This document shows, in pieces, positions 26,845 through 35,252 of a stretch of 62,661 nucleotides of DNA. The notes beneath the pieces are model-generated. The model was not told the origin of the DNA. It made no database searches and saw only the letters and a program-made list of their open reading frames with translations. The stretch lies in contig CABYRH010000005.1 of NCBI GenBank assembly GCA_902521315.1, positions 64,336-126,996 of the forward strand, written 5' to 3'. Made by a program: the position numbers and the translations under genes. The first letter of the stretch is position 1. Each line of letters begins with the position of its first letter. The stretch is from an uncultured Alphaproteobacteria bacterium (GTDB taxonomy: Bacteria; Pseudomonadota; Alphaproteobacteria; HIMB59; GCA-002718135).

Positions 26845-26871
26845 AAAACGGGGTTCTGCCCCGTTTTTTTA
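26845..26871 (+). terminator. Strong rho-independent terminator before ccmA
   Basis: AAAACGGGG/CCCCGTTTT stem with a TTCTG loop followed by seven T. A second inverted repeat, TTATCTTTTT/AAAAAGATAA (26826-26846), lies just upstream. The stack separates the lysine-repeat gene from the ccm operon. Confidence 0.9.
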
Positions 26872-26905
26872 TTGTTTTAAATCAAAAAATAATTAGATCT
26901 AAATA

Positions 26906-27511
26906 ATGATAATCGTTAAAGATTTATCGATTGAAAGATCTAATAAAAAAATATTTGAGAATGTTAATCTATCTCTTGGATCTGGAAAAATAATATTATT
27001 AAAAGGGAAAAATGGTTCTGGGAAAACTACATTATTAAAAGCATTGCTTAACCTTATAGAACCATCCTCTGGTGCGATATATTGGAAAGGAAAATTATTA
27101 AAAAAAAATTTAAATAATTTTTTTAATAATGTTACATATATTGCTGACAGAACATCAAGTTTAAGTAAATTATCAGTTAAAGAAAACATAAAAATTTGGA
27201 AAAAAATCTTTTTATCAAATATTAGTAATTCTCAAGTTGAGAATATTTTAAAAACTTTAAAATTAGATATTTATTTAGATCAAAAAGTTAATTCATTATC
27301 ATTTGGAGAAACAAAAAAATTAGAGTTTTTACGATTAATTATAGAAAACAAAAAAGTTTGGATTTTAGACGAACCTTTGTCTAATTTAGATAATGAGTCA
27401 ATCGATGTTATAGCGCAAACTTTTGAAGATCATCGCTCTAAGGAAGGCTCAATAATATTTAGCTCGCATCAAGAATCAGAAATAAATGTGTCAGAGGAAG
27501 TTCTACTATAA
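26906..27511 (+). CDS. ccmA: Heme exporter ATP-binding protein CcmA
   Basis: ATPase of the CcmABCD complex that releases holo-CcmE during cytochrome c maturation. 201 residues with Walker A GKNGSGKTTLLKAL, the ABC signature LSFGETKKLEFLR (a variant of LSxGQ), Walker B VWILDEPLSNLD and the switch His in FSSHQE. Length is typical. It opens an eight-gene plus-strand ccm operon, with ccmB starting 5 bp after its stop. Confidence 0.95.
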   Translation: MIIVKDLSIERSNKKIFENVNLSLGSGKIILLKGKNGSGKTTLLKALLNLIEPSSGAIYWKGKLLKKNLNNFFNNVTYIADRTSSLSKLSVKENIKIWKKIFLSNISNSQVENILKTLKLDIYLDQKVNSLSFGETKKLEFLRLIIENKKVWILDEPLSNLDNESIDVIAQTFEDHRSKEGSIIFSSHQESEINVSEEVLL

Positions 27512-27516
27512 ATAAA

Positions 27517-28188
27517 ATGATAATTTTAAATAAAATAATTTCTTTTTATTACAGGGAGTACAAATTAAATCTAAGTGGCTTTCAAGATATTTTAACAAAT
27601 ATTATTTTTTTCTTTGTTTCGATTTTCATATTTATTTTCTCTATTGGACCAGACAAGGAAACAATTTCTAATATAGGAATTAGCATAGTATGGACATTAT
27701 TATTGTTGAGCTCAACATTATCTTTAAGGAAATTTTATCAAGATGACTTTGAGAATGGTAATTTATTAATTATGCATTTAAATGGGCTTAGTTTTGGTTT
27801 TATTGCAATTTTAAAAACTTTTTCACATTTTATCTTTGTTCAGGTGCCTTTTTTATTGTCTATACCAATTGCATGTATCTTGTTAAATATTGCAGATGAT
27901 AAACTTATCTATTTGTTTTCCAGTTTTGCAATAGGATCATTCATTCTATCATGCCTAGGTTCTATTTCATCTTCAATGAACTTAATGAACCAGAGAAACT
28001 TCCTGTTAGGAAGTGTTATAGTTATGATATTTAGTGTTCCAATAATTATTTTTTCTGTAGGTATTGCTAATCTTGAAGAAGACTTTAATTCTCTCATAAG
28101 TATATTATTTGGAATACTATTAATAGTTTTTGCTATAAATCCTTGGGCAAGTGGTTTGTGTCTTAAACTTTCATTAGAAAATAATTGA
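27517..28188 (+). CDS. ccmB: Heme exporter membrane protein CcmB
   Basis: Membrane partner of CcmA, 223 residues with six predicted helices. Family features are FYYREYKLNLSG at the N-terminus and the FEDGTLE-like element, here FENGNLLIMHLNG. It lies between ccmA and ccmC with 1-5 bp spacing. It is involved in release of the CcmE heme chaperone rather than heme export as such. Confidence 0.93.
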   Translation: MIILNKIISFYYREYKLNLSGFQDILTNIIFFFVSIFIFIFSIGPDKETISNIGISIVWTLLLLSSTLSLRKFYQDDFENGNLLIMHLNGLSFGFIAILKTFSHFIFVQVPFLLSIPIACILLNIADDKLIYLFSSFAIGSFILSCLGSISSSMNLMNQRNFLLGSVIVMIFSVPIIIFSVGIANLEEDFNSLISILFGILLIVFAINPWASGLCLKLSLENN

Positions 28189-28189
28189 T

Positions 28190-28888
28190 ATGAAATTTTT
28201 AGTTAATCCTAGTAAATTTAATAAGGTTGCAGATTATGTATTTCTACCAGTGTTGATTTTATCAATTATATTATTCTCTATTGGATTAATATTTTCATTT
28301 TATTTATCTCCTGACGACTATCAACAAGGATCAACTGTACGTATAATGTATGTTCATGTACCTAGTGCTTGGTTAGCATTGCTTACATATGCTATAATGA
28401 CATTATATAGTATTGCTGGATTAGCCTTTAGAATACCGTTTGGGTTTATTATCAACACGGCAGTAGCTCCCATTGGAGCAGTCTTTACTCTGATATGTAT
28501 TATAAGTGGATCTTTGTGGGGTAAGCCAATGTGGGGTACTTGGTGGGTATGGGATGCACGTTTAACCTCAGTGGCAATTCTTTTTATTATTTATCTTATT
28601 ATTATTTTTATAAATTTATCTTTTGAGAATAGGATTGTAAGAGAAAAGGTTGTTGCTATATTCATTCTTGTTGGATCAGTAAACCTACCAATAGTTAAAT
28701 TTTCTGTGGATTGGTGGAATACACTACATCAACCAGCAACAATAAGTAAATTATCAAAACCCAGTATTGATCCTTCAATGATGACGCCTTTAATTATTAT
28801 GACATTTGCATTTATAATGATGGGAATAGCAATAGCGATTTTAAGAATAAAAACAGAGATAATTTCAAGAAAATCTTATTTAAGTTAA
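28190..28888 (+). CDS. ccmC: Heme handling protein CcmC
   Basis: Integral membrane protein that loads heme onto CcmE. 232 residues, six helices, with the periplasmic tryptophan-rich WWD motif as WGTWWVWDARLTS and flanking His residues in YVHVPSAWLA and WWNTLHQPAT that act as axial heme ligands in the family. It follows ccmB by one base and precedes ccmD. Confidence 0.96.
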   Translation: MKFLVNPSKFNKVADYVFLPVLILSIILFSIGLIFSFYLSPDDYQQGSTVRIMYVHVPSAWLALLTYAIMTLYSIAGLAFRIPFGFIINTAVAPIGAVFTLICIISGSLWGKPMWGTWWVWDARLTSVAILFIIYLIIIFINLSFENRIVREKVVAIFILVGSVNLPIVKFSVDWWNTLHQPATISKLSKPSIDPSMMTPLIIMTFAFIMMGIAIAILRIKTEIISRKSYLS

Positions 28889-28949
28889 TTTGTGACTTTT
28901 AGTCCATTGGATTAAGTATCATTCCTAAGTATTTTTGTTATTAGAAGCT

Positions 28950-29051
28950 ATGTATTTTTGGTATATTCTAGGATCCTATATCACTGCTTTTCTTTTAATT
29001 TTTTTGTTATTATTTTTTAGTTACCTAAAACTTAGAAGAATAAAAAAATAA
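28950..29051 (+). CDS. ccmD: Heme exporter protein CcmD
   Basis: 33 residues: a short start (MYFWYILGSYITAF), one hydrophobic helix (LLIFLLLFFSYL) and a basic tail (KLRRIKK), the CcmD pattern. CcmD links CcmC and CcmE to CcmAB. The stop directly abuts the ATG of ccmE. Identified by position and topology. Confidence 0.9.
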   Translation: MYFWYILGSYITAFLLIFLLLFFSYLKLRRIKK

Positions 29052-29492
29052 ATGAGTCTAAGATTTCAAAGATTGCTATTAATATTGCTTACTTTGGTAA
29101 TTATACTAAGTGCAGTGTTACTTATTTTATATAACACTAGAGAAAATGTTTCGTATTTTTATACACCATCTGAAATTGATAAATCAGATATCATAATAAA
29201 TAAAATAATAAGAATAGGTGGTTTTGTAGAAAATGATAGCTTTAATAAAATTTCTTCAAGTTCATTTAAATTTAAAATTACTGATGAAAAAGCATCTATA
29301 CTTGTTACTTTCGAAGGTATTCTTCCTGATTTATTTAGAGAAGGACAAGGTGCAGTGATAGAAGGTGCTTTTGTTGATAAAAACATTTTTAATGCAACTA
29401 ATGTTTTTGCAAAACATGATGAAAATTATTTGCCAGCATCAATAAAAGAAGATCTGCAAAATACAGGTTATTGGAATAAAAAATATAAATGA
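29052..29492 (+). CDS. ccmE: Cytochrome c-type heme chaperone CcmE
   Basis: Periplasmic, membrane-anchored heme chaperone of 146 residues. An N-terminal helix (about 8-27) precedes an OB-fold domain with IRIGGFVEND and FEGILPDLFREGQGAVIEG. The heme-attachment motif is FAKHDENYLP, with His in the H-x-x-x-Y form that covalently binds heme. It overlaps ccmF by 4 bp. Confidence 0.96.
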   Translation: MSLRFQRLLLILLTLVIILSAVLLILYNTRENVSYFYTPSEIDKSDIIINKIIRIGGFVENDSFNKISSSSFKFKITDEKASILVTFEGILPDLFREGQGAVIEGAFVDKNIFNATNVFAKHDENYLPASIKEDLQNTGYWNKKYK

Positions 29493-31351
29493 GTTCATTA
29501 GTTGGTTTTTTAAGCTTGGTTATTGCGATAGGTATTAATTTTTACTTATTTTTATCGAGATACATATTTAAATTTAAAAAACAGAAATTTAATTTATTTA
29601 TCCGCCTATCATCATTATTAACTTTGTTATCTTTTTTTTCATTAATGTATGCCTATGTAGTATCTGATTTCTCAAATTATAATGTATTTCAAAACTCTCA
29701 CTCAAATAAACCATTAATATATAAAATTTCAGGTACTTGGGGAAATCATGAAGGTTCAATGCTTTTGTGGCTAAGTATATTATCTATTTTTAGTTTCTTT
29801 TTTTCTTTTACAAAAAATATAGACAAAAGCTTTCAAAGATTAACATTAATTATCCAATCTTTACTTCATATTTTGTTTGGTCTATTTATAGTTTTTACCT
29901 CTAATCCTTTTCTTGTTAATTCAATATTAGTAAACGAGGGTTTGGGTTTGAATCCTATTTTACAAGATCCTGGTTTGGCTGTTCATCCTCCTATTTTATA
30001 TGCAGGTTATGTTGGCTATTCTATAGTTTTCAGTATTGCAATAGCTGGTTTATTTCAAAATACAGATGATGAATGGCTATATGTTGCTAAAAAATGGTCA
30101 TTGATTAGTTGGACTTTTTTAACTGGTGGAATAGCTCTAGGTTCATATTGGGCATATTATGAATTAGGATGGGGTGGTTGGTGGTTTTGGGATCCAGTCG
30201 AAAATATTTCACTGATGCCTTGGATTGCTGGACTAGCATTAGTTCATTCACTAATGATGGTAAGAGGTGAGCAAGCCATTAAAAAATGGATAGTTTTTTT
30301 ATCAATTCTTTGCTTTTCATTGAGTGTTTTTGGAACATTTTTAGTAAGATCTGGAATCTTAACAAGTGTACATTCATTTGCAGCAGATGCATCCAGAGGC
30401 ATATTTATATTACTAATTTTTTTTATTGTAACTGGATTTGGTTTTTTAGTTTTCTTGCTAAAAGAACCAAAAAAATCGAATGATTTAAACTTGTTATTTA
30501 TCAATAAGGTTTCAGCACTTGTAATAAATAATATTTTAATGATTATAGCAACCTTAACTATTCTTTTAGGAACCATATACCCAATTATAATTGAAGTTTT
30601 GTATAATAAGAGAATATCAGTTGGAGGCCCTTATTTTAATTCAACAGTAATTCCTATAATGATACCTGGTTTTTTATTAATGAGTGTTGCACCAATTTTA
30701 TCATGGCAAACAAATAAGATAAATAATTCAAAAAAATATGTTCTAGCTTTTATTGTCTTAAGTGTTTTAGTTCTAATTCAATCATATTTTTTGGATTTTA
30801 ATACATGGGGTTTTGTTGGATTACTTTTAGGTTTTTGGATAATATTGGCTTCAATAATTGCTATATTTTCATCGTATAAAATTAAAATCAACATTAAGTT
30901 TTTCAAAATAATTAATCCTCATGTAGCGCATATTGGTGTTGGTATTGCTATAATCGGTATCACCTGTTCTAGTGTTTTTCAAAATGAGCTAGATTTTAAC
31001 CTTAATGAGGGAGATAAGTTTATTGTAAATGGAAAAACAGTTTTGTTTGAAAAAATAGAAACAACGAATGAAATTAATTTTCAATCTTTAAGAGGAAAAT
31101 TTTTGTTTGATATTGAAAAAAATCAATCAAAAGAAATAGAGGCTGGAAAAAATTATTATCCAGTGTCAAAGATGATTACATCTGAAGCTGGTATTTTACA
31201 TCAGTGGAATAAGGATATATATTTTATCCTTGGAGATCAAAAAAATAATGAGTGGTTTGTAAAAGTTTTAATTAATCCATTTGTTAGTTTTATATGGCTT
31301 GGAGTAATAATAATGATGTATTCAGGTTTAATAGCAGTTTCTAGAAGATGA
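29489..31351 (+). CDS. ccmF: Heme lyase subunit CcmF
   Basis: Large membrane component of the cytochrome c heme ligase. 620 residues, many helices, with the WWD motif as WGGWWFWDPVENISLMPW and conserved elements GTWGNHEGSMLLWLSIL, DPGLAVHPPILYAGYVG and FLVRSGILTSVHSFA. His residues in these elements are heme ligands in the family. It overlaps ccmE and ccmG by 4 bp each. Confidence 0.97.
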   Translation: MSSLVGFLSLVIAIGINFYLFLSRYIFKFKKQKFNLFIRLSSLLTLLSFFSLMYAYVVSDFSNYNVFQNSHSNKPLIYKISGTWGNHEGSMLLWLSILSIFSFFFSFTKNIDKSFQRLTLIIQSLLHILFGLFIVFTSNPFLVNSILVNEGLGLNPILQDPGLAVHPPILYAGYVGYSIVFSIAIAGLFQNTDDEWLYVAKKWSLISWTFLTGGIALGSYWAYYELGWGGWWFWDPVENISLMPWIAGLALVHSLMMVRGEQAIKKWIVFLSILCFSLSVFGTFLVRSGILTSVHSFAADASRGIFILLIFFIVTGFGFLVFLLKEPKKSNDLNLLFINKVSALVINNILMIIATLTILLGTIYPIIIEVLYNKRISVGGPYFNSTVIPIMIPGFLLMSVAPILSWQTNKINNSKKYVLAFIVLSVLVLIQSYFLDFNTWGFVGLLLGFWIILASIIAIFSSYKIKINIKFFKIINPHVAHIGVGIAIIGITCSSVFQNELDFNLNEGDKFIVNGKTVLFEKIETTNEINFQSLRGKFLFDIEKNQSKEIEAGKNYYPVSKMITSEAGILHQWNKDIYFILGDQKNNEWFVKVLINPFVSFIWLGVIIMMYSGLIAVSRR

Positions 31352-31872
31352 ATAGGATATTTATTTTAACACCATTAGTAGTACTTTTAGTCATATGTAT
31401 TTTTTCACTAGTTTATTTATTAAGTGGTAAAGATCCTAATAAACCACCGAGTGCACTCTTAAATAAAGATGTTCCTATTTTTGAAAGTAGTTCTTTGTAC
31501 AATTCAAAGGATATAATCAAAACAAAAGATATAAAAAATAAGAAGACCTTAATTAATTTTTTTGCTTCTTGGTGTAGTCCTTGTAAAATAGAGCATCCAC
31601 TTTTTTTTGAAATACGTAAAAAATATCCTGAACTATATTTGTTGGGATTTAACCACAAAGATCCACCTTCTGATGCAAAAAAATATTTGGAGGATGATGG
31701 AAATCCATACGATTTTGTTGGTGTAGACTCTGATGGTTTAATTGCATTAGAATTTGGTGTTTTTGGTCTACCAGAAACATATCTAATTAATGAAGATGGT
31801 AAGATTATCTATAAATTTATGGGTCCGATAACAATGGATATTTTAAAAAATGAAATTGAGCCACTTCTATAA
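31348..31872 (+). CDS. ccmG: Thiol:disulfide interchange protein CcmG/DsbE
   Basis: Periplasmic thioredoxin-fold protein that keeps apocytochrome c cysteines reduced. 174 residues: N-terminal membrane anchor (about 5-27), active site ASWCSPCKIEHP (WCxxC) and the cis-Pro region GVFGLPETYLI, with GKIIYKFMGPI at the end. It overlaps ccmF by 4 bp and ccmH by 23 bp. Confidence 0.95.
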   Translation: MNRIFILTPLVVLLVICIFSLVYLLSGKDPNKPPSALLNKDVPIFESSSLYNSKDIIKTKDIKNKKTLINFFASWCSPCKIEHPLFFEIRKKYPELYLLGFNHKDPPSDAKKYLEDDGNPYDFVGVDSDGLIALEFGVFGLPETYLINEDGKIIYKFMGPITMDILKNEIEPLL

Positions 31873-32236
31873 ATTTTTACATATAATTATTTTAGGTTTT
31901 GTGTTTTTTACTTTTAAAATATTTGCAATTGAAAATATCGAAGAGAGAGTAAAAAAACTAACCTTAGAGTTGCGATGCATGACTTGTCAAAATCAGAGCA
32001 TTTATGACTCAGATGCAGAGTTCTCAAATGATATTAAAAAAATAGTTATAAATAAGTTGAAAGCTGGAGAAAGTGAGCGAGATATTAAGAAATTTTTAGT
32101 TGCAAGATATGGTGAATACATTCTTTTTAGACCATTAATGAATTATAATAATATCTTTCTTTGGAGTTTTCCTTTTATATTACTAATAATTGGCTTGTTT
32201 TTTATATTAATTATGAGCAAAAGAAACAAGGTCTGA
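31850..32236 (+). CDS. ccmH: Cytochrome c maturation protein CcmH
   Basis: 128 residues with a signal peptide or anchor (about 8-25), the thiol motif LRCMTCQNQSI (CxxC) near residue 43, RYGEYILFRP and a C-terminal helix. It reduces the apocytochrome/CcmG thiols before heme ligation. The CPB motif usually reads RCLVCQNQSI. It ends the operon; no ccmI follows, so the apocytochrome chaperone function is unassigned here. Confidence 0.94.
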   Translation: MKLSHFYKFLHIIILGFVFFTFKIFAIENIEERVKKLTLELRCMTCQNQSIYDSDAEFSNDIKKIVINKLKAGESERDIKKFLVARYGEYILFRPLMNYNNIFLWSFPFILLIIGLFFILIMSKRNKV

Positions 32237-32313
32237 AACAATTTATTTTGTTTTTTTTTATTTAGCTTATATGGTTCTCCTATAATTTAGAAATACTTCT
32301 TCAAGGAGGAAAT

Positions 32314-33147
32314 GTGAAAAAAATTTTAATATATTTATTATCAATTGGTGTTTTTGGAGTTGCTTCAATTGCAAATTCACAAACAATAAGAATTGGTACA
32401 GAAGGTGCTTATCCACCATGGAATAATCTGAACTCAGCTGGTGAACTAGAGGGTGCGGAGATAGACTTTGGTAACGAAGCTTGCAAAAGAATGGGTGTTA
32501 CTTGTGAGTGGGTAACTCAAGATTGGGATGGTATAATACCTGCTCTTCTTCAAGGAAAATATGACATTATTATTGCTGGAATGTCTATTACTGAAGAAAG
32601 AAAAGAAAAAGTTAACTTTACTAATGGATATATGACTGATGGTGCAAGATTTGCTGTTTTAAAAAATAGTGGTTTAGCAAATTTAAATATTGCTGGTATG
32701 GCTAAAGTTAATCTTAATAATGCAGGTGGAAAAGAACAAGCTGCAATAGGTCAACTAATTGCTGCAATGGACGGTAAAACTGTATGTGTGCAATCTTCTA
32801 CAATTCATCAGAATTTTTTAGAAAAACATATGTCTGGTGCAGTAGATGTAAAACTTTATCAAGCGGTAGACGATCATAATTTAGATTTAGCTGCTGGAAG
32901 ATGTGATGCAGTTCTTGCTGATGTTGGTTCAATCATTGATTTTATGGAATCTGATGGTGGTGTTGATGTTGCATTTACTGGTCCAACATTTTCTGGTGGA
33001 GTCTTCGGTGATGGTGTTGGTGGAGCAGTTAGAAAAGAAGATGCAGATATCTTACAGATGTGGAATGCAGCTATTGCAGAAATGTCTAAAGATGGAACTA
33101 CTGCTGAAATAACTAAAGAGTGGTTTGGTAGAGACATTTCTATGTAA
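32314..33147 (+). CDS. ABC transporter substrate-binding protein, polar amino acid family
   Basis: Periplasmic solute-binding protein of 277 residues. Signal peptide to about residue 22 (GVASIANSQ), then TIRIGTEGAYPPWNNLNSAG, the family-3 signature region (GAEIDFGNEACKRMG) and DGIIPALLQGKYDIIIAGMS. The start is GTG at 32314, with a strong AAGGAGGA site before it; the ATG at 32312 is out of frame. Its codons are less A/T-biased than its neighbours, as for abundant proteins. No permease or ATPase lies nearby, so its partners are elsewhere; lysine/arginine/ornithine-type ligands are suggested but uncertain. Confidence 0.92.
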   Translation: MKKILIYLLSIGVFGVASIANSQTIRIGTEGAYPPWNNLNSAGELEGAEIDFGNEACKRMGVTCEWVTQDWDGIIPALLQGKYDIIIAGMSITEERKEKVNFTNGYMTDGARFAVLKNSGLANLNIAGMAKVNLNNAGGKEQAAIGQLIAAMDGKTVCVQSSTIHQNFLEKHMSGAVDVKLYQAVDDHNLDLAAGRCDAVLADVGSIIDFMESDGGVDVAFTGPTFSGGVFGDGVGGAVRKEDADILQMWNAAIAEMSKDGTTAEITKEWFGRDISM

Positions 33148-33166
33148 ATACATCACATATTTGTTG

Positions 33167-33195
33167 AAAAGCGGTCTTATAGACCGCTTTTTTTT
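33167..33195 (+). terminator. Rho-independent terminator after the binding-protein gene
   Basis: Perfect 11-bp stem AAAAGCGGTCT/AGACCGCTTTT with a TAT loop and a T run, 19 bp after the stop codon. It isolates the binding-protein gene as a single transcription unit. Confidence 0.95.
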
Positions 33196-33244
33196 AATAA
33201 AATTATAGTAATAATGATTAAATAAAATTAAACAAAAATTTATA

Positions 33245-33526
33245 ATGAATTCCCTTTTGTATTTAATTATCCAAATAATAAACCTATTTCAATTTGCTCT
33301 CATAATTTACATAATTCTAACATGGTTAGTAAACTTTAATATAATTAATACAGGTAATAGATTAGTTTATAGCATCCTCGAAGCTTTATATCGATTATGT
33401 GAACCAAGCTTAAATTTTGTTAGAAGATACTTACCTAATTTTGGATCTATAGATTTGTCTCCTATAGTTGTTTATCTAGGTTTGTGGTTTATTAAAAGTT
33501 TATTAATTGAGTATTGGCCTAAATAA
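33245..33526 (+). CDS. YggT-family membrane protein
   Basis: 93 residues with two hydrophobic segments (about 5-28 and 65-85) and the YggT elements ILTWLVNF and LYRLCEPSLNFVRRYLPNFG plus DLSPIVVYLGLWF. YggT proteins are small integral membrane proteins linked to osmotic stress or cell division in some species; the role is unclear. The stop is 2 bp before the folD ATG, so the two are probably cotranscribed. Confidence 0.88.
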   Translation: MNSLLYLIIQIINLFQFALIIYIILTWLVNFNIINTGNRLVYSILEALYRLCEPSLNFVRRYLPNFGSIDLSPIVVYLGLWFIKSLLIEYWPK

Positions 33527-33528
33527 TT

Positions 33529-34407
33529 ATGCCTCAAATCTTAGATGGAAAAAAAGTTGCGCAAAAATTGAAAGATGAGCTAAAAATAGAAATTGATAAT
33601 TTAAAGTCAAAATTTAATTGCGTTCCAGGGTTAGCTGTAGTTCAAGTAGGAAATGTCTCTGCAAGTAGTGTCTATGTTAAAGCCAAAACAAAAGCTGCTA
33701 AAGAAGTTGGAATTAATGTTTTTGATCATCATCTAGAGGAGACGACTAACCAAGATAAGTTAATCAATTTAATTAATAATTTAAATATAGATAAAAATAT
33801 AAATGGCATACTTGTACAATTACCTCTCCCAAAAACTATAAATGAAGAGACTGTTCTAAATAGTATAATTCCAGAAAAAGATGCTGATGGCTTTCATCCA
33901 TTAAATGTCGGCAAACTTTCTATCAGCCAAAAAAATGATGAAAAATTATTAATTCCATGCACTCCGTATGGTTGTCTGTTACTTTTACGAGAACTTAATA
34001 TTAATTTAGCTGGTAAAAATGCTGTAGTGATTGGAAGATCAAATATAGTTGGAAAACCTATGTCTCAATTATTACTCAAGGAATCTTGTACTATAACAAC
34101 AGTTCATTCAAAAACTGTAAATATTGAAAGTATTTGTAAAAATGCTGATATTTTAGTAGCTGCTATTGGTAAGCCTGAGTTTGTAAAAAAAAATTGGGTA
34201 AAAGAAGGCGCAATTGTTATTGATGTGGGTATAAATAGAATAAAAATAGATGAAGAGAAATCTAAATTAGTTGGTGATGTTCTATTTAGTGAAGTGGAAA
34301 ATATTGTAAGTGCAATAACTCCGGTTCCAGGAGGAGTAGGACCAATGACTATTGCTTGTCTTCTAAGAAACACAACTATAGCTTTTAAAAATTCAAATAA
34401 CGTATGA
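33529..34407 (+). CDS. folD: Methylenetetrahydrofolate dehydrogenase/cyclohydrolase FolD
   Basis: Bifunctional NADP-dependent enzyme producing 10-formyl-THF, used by purine synthesis including the PurH transformylase step. 292 residues with VGNVSASSVYVKAKTKAAKE (catalytic Lys), VQLPLPKTINEETV, DADGFHPLNVG, VVIGRSNIVGKPMSQLLL (dinucleotide loop) and TPVPGGVGPMTIACLLRNT. Normal length. It follows yggT by 2 bp. Confidence 0.97.
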   Translation: MPQILDGKKVAQKLKDELKIEIDNLKSKFNCVPGLAVVQVGNVSASSVYVKAKTKAAKEVGINVFDHHLEETTNQDKLINLINNLNIDKNINGILVQLPLPKTINEETVLNSIIPEKDADGFHPLNVGKLSISQKNDEKLLIPCTPYGCLLLLRELNINLAGKNAVVIGRSNIVGKPMSQLLLKESCTITTVHSKTVNIESICKNADILVAAIGKPEFVKKNWVKEGAIVIDVGINRIKIDEEKSKLVGDVLFSEVENIVSAITPVPGGVGPMTIACLLRNTTIAFKNSNNV

Positions 34408-34496
34408 AAATTAGCTGTAAAGCAAAATAGAAATAAAAAATAAAATTAGAGATAAATGGAAACTAAAGATTAAAAGTTGTTAAATAATTATTTTTT

Positions 34497-35240
34497 TTAT
34501 TTGTTACCCTTTTTATGCTTTATATATTTATTAATAAAATTGTCATGATCCATTACATCAAAATCTTGTTTTTTTGACCAATTACCAAGTATCTTTTCTT
34601 CATAGTTGGAGTGTTCTTGAGTATAGTTTTTTAAAAACATGAATCGTGATCTTGTTGCATCAAGAGCATGACAATCAGTAAATGCAGGTAAGCTATATAT
34701 TAAGTCGTAAGTATAATAGCTGGTATATTGATTAAAAAAAATATCTAATAATTTTTGTTTTTTTTTGTTTAGTAATAAATTGTTAAAACCAATAAACCCC
34801 GATTCTGTATAATATCCAATCCTATCATAGATTGATAACAAAGTGTCTTCAGGCAAACATTTATTAAACCAGCTATTAGGAATTTTACTAAGAAATTCAG
34901 TATCTGCATCAATATAGAAAAATTGTTCGGAGTATTTTCTTGCATCGCTCTGAGCAAAAACCTTATAACAAAATCTTACAGGATCTAATAAATAAGATAC
35001 CTCTGAATTAATTTTAGACTTTTCTTTATTTCTCTCAATAAATTTGTAACATAAAGGCTGTTCTGTAAATAAGTTTAGATAAACTATATTTTTATTTTTA
35101 GGATATAAGTCTACATTATCTTCAACATAACAGTAAAGTTTGAGACTTTGATCTGTTTTTATAAAACTATCAATAAGTTTGTTTGCGTATTTTTCAAATA
35201 GTGAAAAATTAAAAGTTGTAACAAAAATTTTTTTAATCAT
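34497..35240 (-). CDS. Glycosyltransferase-like protein (GT-A type)
   Basis: 247 residues. An N-terminal Rossmann-like start (KIFVTTFNFSLF), then a DxD-type motif in EQFFYIDADTEFLSKIP, preceded by AQSDARKYSEQ, and a later ESGFIGFNN. This arrangement resembles GT-A nucleotide-sugar transferases that act on surface glycans. I do not recognise a named family or substrate. It is isolated between folD and argG, 12 bp before argG on the same strand, and could be a mobile accessory gene in a housekeeping area. No signal peptide. Confidence 0.55.
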   Translation of the reverse strand: MIKKIFVTTFNFSLFEKYANKLIDSFIKTDQSLKLYCYVEDNVDLYPKNKNIVYLNLFTEQPLCYKFIERNKEKSKINSEVSYLLDPVRFCYKVFAQSDARKYSEQFFYIDADTEFLSKIPNSWFNKCLPEDTLLSIYDRIGYYTESGFIGFNNLLLNKKKQKLLDIFFNQYTSYYTYDLIYSLPAFTDCHALDATRSRFMFLKNYTQEHSNYEEKILGNWSKKQDFDVMDHDNFINKYIKHKKGNK

Positions 35241-35252
35241 TTAATATTAAGT

